From Streptomyces tendae (lineage in GTDB: Bacteria; Actinomycetota; Actinomycetes; Streptomycetales; Streptomycetaceae): DNA of 64,000 bases. A program made the position numbers and the translations under genes. Location: positions 1 through 64,000 of the forward strand of contig NZ_BMUY01000002.1 of assembly GCF_014650435.1 (NCBI RefSeq). Direction: 5' to 3'. This document shows, in pieces, positions 27,018 to 33,913 of the stretch; within the stretch, counting starts at the first letter, position 1, and every line of letters begins with the position of its first letter. A model generated the notes under the pieces. The model saw nothing but the letters and a program-made list of their open reading frames with translations. It had not been told where the DNA came from and ran no database searches.

Positions 27018-27470
27018 TCATAGGGGCAGGGGCCGGGCCTCGACCAGGTTGGCCATGACGAGGGTGGAGCTGAGGCGCTGGACGCCGGGCAGGGAGGCGA
27101 GGCGTTCGTCGTAGAGCCGCCGGTACGCCTCCAGGTCGCGGGTGACGACCCGCAGCAGGTAGTCGGGGTCGCCGAACAGCCGCTGGGCCTGGAGGACGTG
27201 GGGGATCTCGGCGACGGCCGTTTCGAAGGCGGCGACGGTCTGGCGGTCCTCGTAGCGCATGGTGACGAAGACCAGGGCCTCGAAGCCCAGGCCGAGCGCG
27301 GGGGCGTTCAGCGCGGCGTGGTAGCCGGTGATCGCCCCGGAGCGCTCCAGCGCGCGCAGGCGCCGGTGGCAGGGGGAGACGCTGAGGCGGACCCGCTCGG
27401 CGAGTTCGGTCAGGGTCTGCCGACCGTCCCTCTGCAGCTCGGCAAGGATTTTCCGGTCCACGTCGTCCAT
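27018..27470 (-). CDS. Lrp/AsnC-family regulator
   Basis: 150 residues from ATG 27470. N-terminal HTH (MDDVDRKILAELQRDGRQTLTELAERVRLSVSPCHRRLRALE) and C-terminal RAM/AsnC effector domain (VFVTMRYEDRQTV ... GDPDYLLRVVTRD). It is divergent from a LysE exporter gene across 116 bp, the classic arrangement of an amino-acid-sensing regulator controlling its own exporter. No palindromic site was obvious in the spacer. Confidence 0.93.
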   Translation of the reverse strand: MDDVDRKILAELQRDGRQTLTELAERVRLSVSPCHRRLRALERSGAITGYHAALNAPALGLGFEALVFVTMRYEDRQTVAAFETAVAEIPHVLQAQRLFGDPDYLLRVVTRDLEAYRRLYDERLASLPGVQRLSSTLVMANLVEARPLPL

Positions 27471-27586
27471 GGAGGAAATCTTTCCACGCACGGCAGCACA
27501 CCGGAGAATTCTTGAAAGCACCTTTCGGGCAATCTTTCCTAATCTGCCCAGGAGAGCCGGAAGAGTGTGAGGTGGAGACGGTGGAG

Positions 27587-28204
27587 ATGGCCGGCATCGG
27601 AGCGTTCTGGTCGGTGTCCTTCCTGCTGGTGCTGGTCCCGGGAGCGGACTGGGCCTACGCGATCACGGCGGGGCTGCGCCACCGGTCGGTGCTGCCCGCC
27701 GTCGGCGGCATGCTGAGCGGATACGTCCTGCTGACCGCCGTGGTCGCCGCGGGGCTTGCGACCGCGGTCGCCGGTTCACCGACGGTGCTGACCGTGCTGA
27801 CCGGCGCCGGGGCGGCGTATCTGATCTGGCTCGGCGCCACGACCCTGGCCCGCCCCGCGGCGCCCCGGGCCGAAGCGGGCGGCGAGGGGGACGGCTCCGG
27901 CTCGTGGGTGGGGCGTGCGGTCCGCGGGCTGGGCATCAGCGGCCTCAACCCCAAGGCGCTGCTGCTGTTCCTGGCCCTGCTGCCGCAGTTCGCCGCCCGG
28001 GACGCCGACTGGCCCTTCGCCGCGCAGATCGTCGCCCTCGGCCTGGTGCACACGGCCAACTGCGCCGTGGTCTACACGGGCGTCGGCGCCACGGCACGCC
28101 GGATCCTGGGCGCCCGCCCGGCCGTCGCCACGGCGGTGTCCCGCGTCTCGGGCGCGGCGATGATCCTCGTCGGCGCGCTGCTGCTGGTGGAGCGTCTGGT
28201 CTAG
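27587..28204 (+). CDS. LysE/RhtB-family amino-acid exporter
   Basis: 205 residues, about six membrane segments (FWSVSFLLVLVPGADWAYAI at the start carries the LysE signature PGAD, and GISGLNPKALLLFLALLPQF the second signature). Start 27587 is preceded by GGTGGAGACGGTGGAG; in-frame GTG codons at 27572 and 27581 are alternatives. It probably exports an amino acid under control of the divergent Lrp protein. Confidence 0.92.
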   Translation: MAGIGAFWSVSFLLVLVPGADWAYAITAGLRHRSVLPAVGGMLSGYVLLTAVVAAGLATAVAGSPTVLTVLTGAGAAYLIWLGATTLARPAAPRAEAGGEGDGSGSWVGRAVRGLGISGLNPKALLLFLALLPQFAARDADWPFAAQIVALGLVHTANCAVVYTGVGATARRILGARPAVATAVSRVSGAAMILVGALLLVERLV

Positions 28205-28235
28205 GCCCCGGGGCCGGCCCGTAGCCTGTGGCGCC

Positions 28236-28688
28236 ATGGGCATACGCATCGAGGCAGAGGTCAGTTTCCCGGCCAACGACGAGGTGGAGCGGGTGCTGGG
28301 GATGGCCGAGACGGTCGGTGAGCCGGTCACGGTCACGTTCGAGTGGGAGGGGGGCCGGCCCCTGCTGCACGGGGTGCTGGTCCCCGCGGCGACGCTGGCG
28401 CTCTGGGAGCACTGGTCGCCCACCGCCTACCCGGCGGGCGACCGGGCGGAGGGGCCCGAGCTGGCGCACCCCGAGGAGTTCGGCCCCTTCACGCTCTTCC
28501 GCCGTCGCGTCGGCGGACGTACGGCGGTGGCCCGCGACGGCGCGGTGGTCGCGGAGCTGCTCGACCCCGCGGAGGCGCACTGGCTGGAGGAGCAGGCCCG
28601 CAATGTCCGCCAGGGCTTCATGGACCCCAAGCAGAAGGCGGCGTTCGAGGACTTCCTCGCCCGGCAGGCGGCGCGGGGTGAGCAGTAG
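28236..28688 (+). CDS. Conserved protein of unknown function
   Basis: 150 residues. No membrane segment or known motif is evident. The sequence mixes beta-like stretches (PVTVTFEWEGGRPLLHGVLVP, GPFTLFRRRVGGRTAVARDG) with a helical acidic C-terminus (AEAHWLEEQARNVRQGFMDPKQKAAFEDFLARQ). TAGCCT lies eight bases before the ATG, suggesting a leaderless or nearly leaderless mRNA. It is convergent with the DUF397 gene. Confidence 0.75.
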   Translation: MGIRIEAEVSFPANDEVERVLGMAETVGEPVTVTFEWEGGRPLLHGVLVPAATLALWEHWSPTAYPAGDRAEGPELAHPEEFGPFTLFRRRVGGRTAVARDGAVVAELLDPAEAHWLEEQARNVRQGFMDPKQKAAFEDFLARQAARGEQ

Positions 28689-28699
28689 CGGTCAGCTGG

Positions 28700-28897
28700 T
28701 TACCGCAGACCGTCGACGAACGCCTGCCAGGCACCGGCCCCGACGGTGACGACCGGTCCGGACGGGTCCTTGCTGTCCCTGACCGGGACAGCGCCAACGG
28801 GGCATCCATCGGCGACTTCGACGCATTCGCCGCCGGTGTTTCCGCTGTAACTGGACTTACGCCACTGGGTGTTCCTCGGGCTGGAAGCAGTGTCCAT
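28700..28897 (-). CDS. DUF397 protein (WhiJ-cluster partner)
   Basis: 65 residues with the family hallmark WRKSSYSGNTGGECVEVA and VRDSKDPSGPVV...WQAFVDGL. DUF397 proteins are small partners encoded beside DUF5753 HTH regulators throughout Streptomyces. Here it follows such a gene and overlaps its end by 41 bp, so translation is coupled. Its role is thought to be in modulating the HTH protein; the exact mechanism varies between reports. Confidence 0.93.
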   Translation of the reverse strand: MDTASSPRNTQWRKSSYSGNTGGECVEVADGCPVGAVPVRDSKDPSGPVVTVGAGAWQAFVDGLR

Positions 28898-29705
28898 AGC
28901 GTTCCTCCATCACACGGATGATCAGTTCCGCTGAATCCTCCACGGAGAGGGCGGCGGCCTGCAAGCGAGCGTAACGGAGCGCGGCTTCCCTGATGGTCTC
29001 CGGATTAGCCGTCATGTGACCGGAGATGACGTCTTCCGTATAGATCATGTCCGGGTCGTCGTCGAAGCGCATGGCGGTGAACGATCCTGCGAGGCTGGCG
29101 TGCGCACCCGCCTCGTTCGGCAGCACCTGAACCTGCATCCAGCGGTGGCCGGCGAACTCCAACAGCCGGGCCAGTTGCCGCCGCATGACCTCGTGTCCTC
29201 CGACGGGGCGGTGCAGCACCGCCTCGTCCAGCACCACCCAGGCCAACGGCGGCCGCTCACGCTCCAGGATGCGCTGGCGTTCCATCCGGGCCGCCAGCAG
29301 GCCTTCCAAGTCGTCCGGCATACCCGTGGCCAACACCGCCCGCGCGTACTCCTCCGTCTGCAGCAGCCCGTAGACCAACTGCGCCTGGTACGTCGAGATG
29401 TACGCCGCCTTCGCCTCCATCTCCGCGTACGGCTGGAACCACGTGGGGAGTTGGCTGCGCAGCACCAGGCCGATCAGCCGTGAGAACAGGCCGTCCGTGC
29501 CCAGCGCCGCGTCCACACGCTCGGAGAAGTCCCGCGTCGGGACCTTCTTCGTGGTCTCGATCTGGCCCACCAGGGAGCCCGTGCAGAAGATGATGTCGCC
29601 GAGCTGGCCCTGTTTGAGGCCGTGGGCCTCGCGCTGGCGGCGCAGCTCCCAGCCGTAGTAGTCGAGCGGGGACGCGGTCGGGTCGAGGGACTGGATGTTG
29701 GCCAC
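28857..29705 (-). CDS. WhiJ-like XRE-family regulator with DUF5753
   Basis: 282 residues. N-terminal Cro/C1 HTH (LRRQREAHGLKQGQLGDIIFCTGSLVGQIETTKK), then the DUF5753 region (PTWFQPYAEMEAKAAYISTYQAQLVYGLLQTEEYARAVL ... VLDEAVLHRPVGGHEVMRRQLARLLE ... DDPDMIYTED). This is the architecture of WhiJ, a developmental regulator. It forms a cluster with the DUF397 gene downstream and the divergent RsbW-like gene at 29801, matching the whiJ/abaA-type loci of S. coelicolor. Confidence 0.93.
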   Translation of the reverse strand: MANIQSLDPTASPLDYYGWELRRQREAHGLKQGQLGDIIFCTGSLVGQIETTKKVPTRDFSERVDAALGTDGLFSRLIGLVLRSQLPTWFQPYAEMEAKAAYISTYQAQLVYGLLQTEEYARAVLATGMPDDLEGLLAARMERQRILERERPPLAWVVLDEAVLHRPVGGHEVMRRQLARLLEFAGHRWMQVQVLPNEAGAHASLAGSFTAMRFDDDPDMIYTEDVISGHMTANPETIREAALRYARLQAAALSVEDSAELIIRVMEERYGHCFQPEEHPVA

Positions 29706-29800
29706 TGCGGCACCTCACTCCGGGACTACGGACGGCAACAGCTCCTGGCGTTCGTTTCTGTGCGTAGTCGAGCGTACGCAGCGCGTCGCAGAGTTGTGGC

Positions 29801-30481
29801 GTGAATCACGTAACCGGTCCGCGGGCGGCGGACGTCGAGAGCCAGTACCACGCCGAGTTCGCCATGGGCGCGCACTCGGCCCGTCATCTGCGCCGCGTGC
29901 TGCGGCTGTACCTCGTCCGCTCGGGCCTGTCCGAGGTGACCGACGCCGCCGAGCTGGCGCTCACCGAGCTGGTCGCCAACGTCGTACGGCACGTGCCCGG
30001 ACGGCGTGGTCGCGTGTGCTTCCTGCTGCGGCCGGGCTGGGTGCGGGTGGAGGTCGCCGACGGGTGCCCGGAGCTGCCGGTTCCGGCCGCCGGGGACGCG
30101 CTGGGCGAGGGTGGGCGGGGTCTCGTGATCGTCGCCGCGGTCACCGACCGGTGGGGCGTCACGCCGTACCCGGACCGGCGGGGCAAGACGGTGTGGTTCG
30201 AGTGCGCCGGTACGGCGGACAAGGAAGGCCCCCGGGCGGCCGAAGCCGTCCGGGGGCCTGGTGAGGGGGCAGGCGGGCCGCCGCGAGGTCAGACCGTCTC
30301 GGTCACCGGTTCCTTCGCCGAGGCCGGGGCGTCACCGTCGGCCGGACCGTCGGCCGCCTTCGGGCCCGCGCCCTTGAGCGGGACCTCCTTCACGAAGACC
30401 GCCGCGACCAGTGCGAGGACGGCCACCACCGAGCCGAGCAGGAACGCGCCGTGGGTGCCGGAGGACACCGCGTGCTGGTAG
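29801..30481 (+). CDS. RsbW/AbaA-like ATP-binding protein with run-on 3' end
   Basis: The first ~140 residues form an HATPase_c_2 anti-sigma-type domain: N-box TELVANVVRH, G1 VADGCPELP, G2 EGGRGLVIVAAVTDRWG, ending TVWFEC. Beyond about residue 145 the frame continues for 80 low-complexity residues, through a strong hairpin (30226-30259) and 193 bp into the antisense of the MFS gene, ending at 30481. The extended tail is probably not functional sequence. The start GTG 29801 is provisional; ATG 29863 is an alternative. Confidence 0.7.
   Translation: MNHVTGPRAADVESQYHAEFAMGAHSARHLRRVLRLYLVRSGLSEVTDAAELALTELVANVVRHVPGRRGRVCFLLRPGWVRVEVADGCPELPVPAAGDALGEGGRGLVIVAAVTDRWGVTPYPDRRGKTVWFECAGTADKEGPRAAEAVRGPGEGAGGPPRGQTVSVTGSFAEAGASPSAGPSAAFGPAPLSGTSFTKTAATSARTATTEPSRNAPWVPEDTACW
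30226..30259 (-). terminator. Terminator of the MFS gene
   Basis: AGGCCCCCGG and CCGGGGGCCT flank a further five pairs (one G-U) and a CGAA loop: a 15-bp stem. On the minus strand it is followed by TCCTTGTCC and lies 30 bases past the MFS stop, so it serves that gene. On the plus strand it lies inside the RsbW-like frame. Confidence 0.7.
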
Positions 30482-31884
30482 GCGTCGCGGACCGCCGCCG
30501 GCAGTGCGTTCAGCGCGTCCGCGGTCAGCGTCGCCGACTGCTCCGTCGCCTTGGAGCCGCCCGCCGGGGCCCGCTCGGCCATGACGTCCTGGACGCGGTT
30601 GTTGAACAGCGCGCCCATGATCGCGACGCCGAAGGAGGAGCCGAGGGTGCGGAAGAGGGTGGTGGAGGAGGAGGCGACGCCCATGTCCTTCATCTCCACG
30701 CTGTTCTGCGCCACCAGCATGGTGATCTGCATCAGGCAGCCCATGCCGAGACCGACGACGGCCATGTACAGGCCGGAGGTGAAGCGGGTGGTGTCGGTGT
30801 CCATGGTGGACAGCAGGAACAGGCCGACCGTCATCAGCGCGCCGCCCGCCACCGGGAAGATCTTGTAGCGGCCGGTGTTGGTGGTGACCCGCCCGGCGAC
30901 CATCGAGGTGACGAGCATCGCGCCCAGCATGGGCAGGAGCAGCAGCCCGGAGTTGGTGGCGGACGCGCCCTGCACCGACTGCTGGTACAGCGGCAGGAAG
31001 AGGGTGGCGCCGAACATCACGAAGCCGACGATGAAGCCGATGATCGACATGAGGGTGAAGTTGCGGCTGCGGAAGATGTGCAGCGGCATGATCGGCTCGG
31101 CGGCCTTCGTCTGCCAGAACACGAACCCGACCAGCGCGGCGACGCCGATGCCGATCAGCTCCATGATCCGGGCCGAGGTCCAGGCGTACTCGGTGCCGCC
31201 CCAGGTGGTGACGAGCACGATGGCCGTGATGCCGATGGTCAGCAGTGCGGCGCCCGGATAGTCGATCCGCGCCTTGCTGCGCTTCTTCGGCAGGTGCAGC
31301 ACGGCGCTGATGGCGATCAGTGCGATCACGCCGAGGGGAATGTTGATGTAGAAGGACCAGCGCCAGCCCCAGTTGTCGGTGATGGTGCCGCCGACCAGCG
31401 GTCCGCCGATCATCGAGAGCGCCATGACACCGGCGATCATGCCCTGGTACTTGCCGCGCTCGCGGGGCGGTATCAGGTCGCCGATGATCGCCATGACGCC
31501 GACCATCAGACCGCCGGCGCCCAGGCCCTGGATCGCGCGGAAGCCGATGAGCTGGCCCATGTCCTGGGCCATGCCGCTGAGCGCGGAGCCGATCAGGAAG
31601 ATCACGATCGACGTCATGAACGAGCCCTTGCGCCCGTACATGTCGCCGAGCTTGCCCCACAGCGGGGTGGAGGCCGCGGTCGCCAGGGTGTATGCGGTGA
31701 CGACCCAGGAGAGGTGCTCCAGGCCGCCCAGCTCGCCCACGATCGTCGGCATCGCGGTGCCGATGATCATGTTGTCGAGCATCGCGAGCATCATCGCGAT
31801 CATGAGGGCGAGCAGGACGACCCGCACGCTCCTCGGCTGCTTTCCGGCGTCGGCCCCGGCCGCCGCCTCCGTTTTCTCGGGCAT
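30289..31884 (-). CDS. MFS drug:H+ antiporter, DHA2 (EmrB/QacA) type
   Basis: 531 residues, about 14 membrane segments. Motif ALMIAMMLAMLDNMIIGTAMPTIVGELGG at the N-terminus and GKLGDMYGRK (loop 2-3 motif A) are characteristic of the 14-TMS DHA2 family. Start MPEKTE at 31884 follows GGGGGAGTAGGGG. Its promoter reads TTGACG (31987-31982), 18 bases, TACCTT (31963-31958). The divergent TetR gene and inverted repeats between them point to repressor-controlled multidrug efflux. Confidence 0.93.
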   Translation of the reverse strand: MPEKTEAAAGADAGKQPRSVRVVLLALMIAMMLAMLDNMIIGTAMPTIVGELGGLEHLSWVVTAYTLATAASTPLWGKLGDMYGRKGSFMTSIVIFLIGSALSGMAQDMGQLIGFRAIQGLGAGGLMVGVMAIIGDLIPPRERGKYQGMIAGVMALSMIGGPLVGGTITDNWGWRWSFYINIPLGVIALIAISAVLHLPKKRSKARIDYPGAALLTIGITAIVLVTTWGGTEYAWTSARIMELIGIGVAALVGFVFWQTKAAEPIMPLHIFRSRNFTLMSIIGFIVGFVMFGATLFLPLYQQSVQGASATNSGLLLLPMLGAMLVTSMVAGRVTTNTGRYKIFPVAGGALMTVGLFLLSTMDTDTTRFTSGLYMAVVGLGMGCLMQITMLVAQNSVEMKDMGVASSSTTLFRTLGSSFGVAIMGALFNNRVQDVMAERAPAGGSKATEQSATLTADALNALPAAVRDAYQHAVSSGTHGAFLLGSVVAVLALVAAVFVKEVPLKGAGPKAADGPADGDAPASAKEPVTETV

Positions 31885-31922
31885 GTCCCCTACTCCCCCA
31901 GCTACCGCTGTGCCACTTGCCA

Positions 31923-31992
31923 CTTACTTGCCGCCCGGCAAGCTGCCTACACTGGGGAAGGTAGTAGCGTAACTAGCCGGGCGTCAAGTAAG
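31923..31992. promoter_or_regulatory. Divergent promoter/operator region of the TetR-MFS pair
   Basis: Two dyads are visible. CTTGCCGCCCGGCAAG (31927-31942) is a perfect 7-bp-arm palindrome just downstream of the predicted MFS transcription start. CTTACTTG (31923-31930) and CAAGTAAG (31985-31992) form a wider inverted pair, the second overlapping the MFS -35 box at 31982-31987. These are good candidates for binding by the neighbouring TetR protein. Confidence 0.55.
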
Positions 31993-32043
31993 TTTTTCGG
32001 AAAGTGCGCGGGGCAGGAGGTGCGTAGGAGGATGGGCGGCACA

Positions 32044-32631
32044 ATGAACGGCACCAAGCAGCAGCGACGCCGCGGGGACACCCGCCAGCGCATCCAGGAC
32101 GTCGCGCTCGAGCTCTTCGCGGAGCAGGGGTACGAGAAGACCTCCCTGCGCGAGATCGCCGAGCGCCTGGACGTCACCAAGGCCGCGCTCTACTACCACT
32201 TCAAGACGAAGGAAGAGATCCTCGTCAGCATCTTCGAGGATCTCTCCCGGCCGCTGGAGGACCTGATCGCCTGGGGGCGGGAGCAGCCGCACACCCTGGA
32301 GACGAAGCAGGAGATCATCCGCCGCTACAGCGGGGCACTGGCCGGTGCGGCGCCGCTGTTCCGCTTCATGCAGGAGAACCAGGCGACGGTGCGGGACCTG
32401 CGCATCGGCGAGCTGTTCAAGACGCGGATGTTCGGCCTGCGCGACATCCTGATGGATCCCGAGGCGGACATGGTCGACCAGGTCCGCTGCGTCACCGCGC
32501 TGTTCACGCTGCACGCCGGGATGTTCGTGCTCCGGGACCTCGAAGGCGACCCCGAGGAACAGCGCGCTGCTGTTCTCGAGGTCGCCATCGATCTGGTGAC
32601 CCAGGCCCACCGGGGAGCGGCGGGCGGGTAG
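32044..32631 (+). CDS. TetR-family repressor, probable regulator of the divergent MFS pump
   Basis: 195 residues from ATG 32044 (ATG 32032 is an alternative; TAGGAGG lies between). HTH: RIQDVALELFAEQGYEKTSLREIAERLDVTKAALYYHFKTKEE. The ligand domain is helical and unremarkable. It is divergent from the DHA2 pump, the usual arrangement for a local repressor. The final G of its TAG stop is the first base of the inverted-repeat element at 32631-32814. Confidence 0.93.
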   Translation: MNGTKQQRRRGDTRQRIQDVALELFAEQGYEKTSLREIAERLDVTKAALYYHFKTKEEILVSIFEDLSRPLEDLIAWGREQPHTLETKQEIIRRYSGALAGAAPLFRFMQENQATVRDLRIGELFKTRMFGLRDILMDPEADMVDQVRCVTALFTLHAGMFVLRDLEGDPEEQRAAVLEVAIDLVTQAHRGAAGG

Positions 32632-32814
32632 GGGGTGTCGTTTGGATCAGGCCGGCCGCAGCCTACGGTGCCTTGTGGCCGACCCGAGCGGGGCCTGGTG
32701 CGTGCAGCTGCAAGGCGGAGGAGGGCGACAACGCGGAGCGTTGGCAACCGACGACAACGCCGCAGATGTGCGTGCCAGGCCCCGCGACCTCGGCAAGATC
32801 CAAACGACACCCCC
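32631..32814. mobile_element. MITE-like 184-bp element with 18-bp perfect terminal inverted repeats
   Basis: Left end GGGGGTGTCGTTTGGATC (32631-32648) and right end GATCCAAACGACACCCCC (32797-32814) are perfect inverted repeats. The interior is also partly palindromic (GCGGGGCCTGG near 32690 against its complement near 32777). No transposase frame is present. It sits exactly at the stop of the TetR gene and 14 bp from the stop of the convergent peptidase gene. It could be a non-autonomous transposable element or a structured terminator module. No clear target-site duplication can be read. Confidence 0.6.
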
Positions 32815-32828
32815 TTAAGCCGCGGTCC

Positions 32829-33515
32829 TTAGACCGTCACGCCCTTGCCGCGCAGGAAGGCGACCGGGTCGACGGCCGAGCCGTAGTTCGGGGTCGTGCG
32901 GATCTCGAAGTGCAGGTGCGGACCGCTGGAGTTGCCGGTGTTGCCGGACTTGGCGATCGACTGGCCCGTCTTCACGATCTGGCCGATCTTCACGTTGATC
33001 TTGGACAGGTGCGCGTACTGGGAGTACGTGCCGTTGCCGTGCTTGATGACGATCGCGTTGCCGTAGGCGGGGCCGTCACCGGCGCCGTTGCCGCCGGCCT
33101 TGACCACGGTGCCGCCGTGGGCGGCGACGACGTTGGTGCCGATCGGCACGGCGAAGTCCTGGCCGCTGTGCTTGTGCGCCCACATGCCGCCGTTCTGGGC
33201 GAAGCTGGCGCTCAGCTCGTACTTCTTGACCGGGTCGACCCAGGAGGCGGCCTTCTTCTTGGTGGCCGTCTTCTTGGCGGTGGTGCTCTTCTTGGCGCTC
33301 GCGGCGGCCTTCTCGGCCTTCGCCGCCTTGGCCTGCGCCGCGGCCTGGGCCTCTACGGCGCTCGCGGCGGCGTTGGTGCTGGCCGCCGCCGTGGTGCCGG
33401 TGGCGGCCGCGACCCCGGCTCCCAGTGCGACCGAGGCTCCGAGGCCGGCGGCCATCACCGCGGCGCGGGTGCGGATGGTCGTACGGGAAGAACGGGACGT
33501 GACACGCGGAAACAT
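32829..33515 (-). CDS. Secreted M23 (LytM) peptidoglycan endopeptidase
   Basis: 228 residues. Signal peptide with Arg-rich n-region and AAVMAAGLGASVALGAGVAAATG core, then an Ala/Lys-rich helical linker (residues ~50-90, KAAKAEKAAASAKKSTTAKKTATKKK). The C-terminal LytM domain has metal/catalytic residues in HSGQDF, HGNGTYSQYAHLS and PHLHFEI. It should cleave peptide cross-bridges outside the cell. The linker may be a coiled coil. I looked for a c-di-AMP riboswitch upstream and saw none. Confidence 0.95.
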   Translation of the reverse strand: MFPRVTSRSSRTTIRTRAAVMAAGLGASVALGAGVAAATGTTAAASTNAAASAVEAQAAAQAKAAKAEKAAASAKKSTTAKKTATKKKAASWVDPVKKYELSASFAQNGGMWAHKHSGQDFAVPIGTNVVAAHGGTVVKAGGNGAGDGPAYGNAIVIKHGNGTYSQYAHLSKINVKIGQIVKTGQSIAKSGNTGNSSGPHLHFEIRTTPNYGSAVDPVAFLRGKGVTV

Positions 33516-33913
33516 TCGAACCTCATGGGGACGGGTGCAGAGGAATGCCCACCGGCGGGACGCACAAGGCGCTCACCGGGCGGGCTCAACCTTGGTAACC
33601 CGGCGACCCCGAACCGCACAAAGGTGTGACCTACGACCCTATTTAGTACTTCAGAGCGAAACTTCATGACCCTCACCAGAGCGGCCATTCTGGACAAAAC
33701 CAGCTCAGAGCCCCGGAAAACCCCCTGCCGGGTGCTCCGGTATGTCCGTTTTCGTAGTTCTTGTGGCGGCCACTATTCCCCGTAGTACACGGCAATCGGC
33801 CTGTGCGGCACATCACCGGCGGCCATGATCGAAGGGGCGGTGAATGTGACGGGGGCTACTCCCGTCCCGGTTAACCCGCCCCCCGCACAAGGGCGTTCAC
33901 CTAGGCTCGGAAC
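33516..33913. other. Divergent spacer between the endopeptidase and NACHT genes
   Basis: A 398-bp gap with no credible gene. Its composition is lower in G+C than its surroundings, with TACTAAATAGGGT on the minus strand (around 33640) as a possible -10 region for the endopeptidase. TAGGCT at 33902-33907, six bases before ATG 33914, is the likely -10 box of a leaderless NACHT operon. Confidence 0.5.

Noticed and set aside
29801..30481. Hairpin at 30226-30259 as terminator of the RsbW-like gene
   Set aside because: Its T-rich tail and position (30 bases past the stop) fit the minus-strand MFS gene; on the plus strand it lies inside the open frame.
32635..32832. 65-codon frame inside the 184-bp element
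   Set aside because: It arises from the palindromic repeat and has no ribosome site or recognisable product.
33516..33720. c-di-AMP (ydaO-type) riboswitch upstream of the LytM endopeptidase gene
   Set aside because: I read the minus-strand leader for the conserved GGGGAC and GGGGUGAA-type segments found in Streptomyces ydaO elements and did not find them in the right order.
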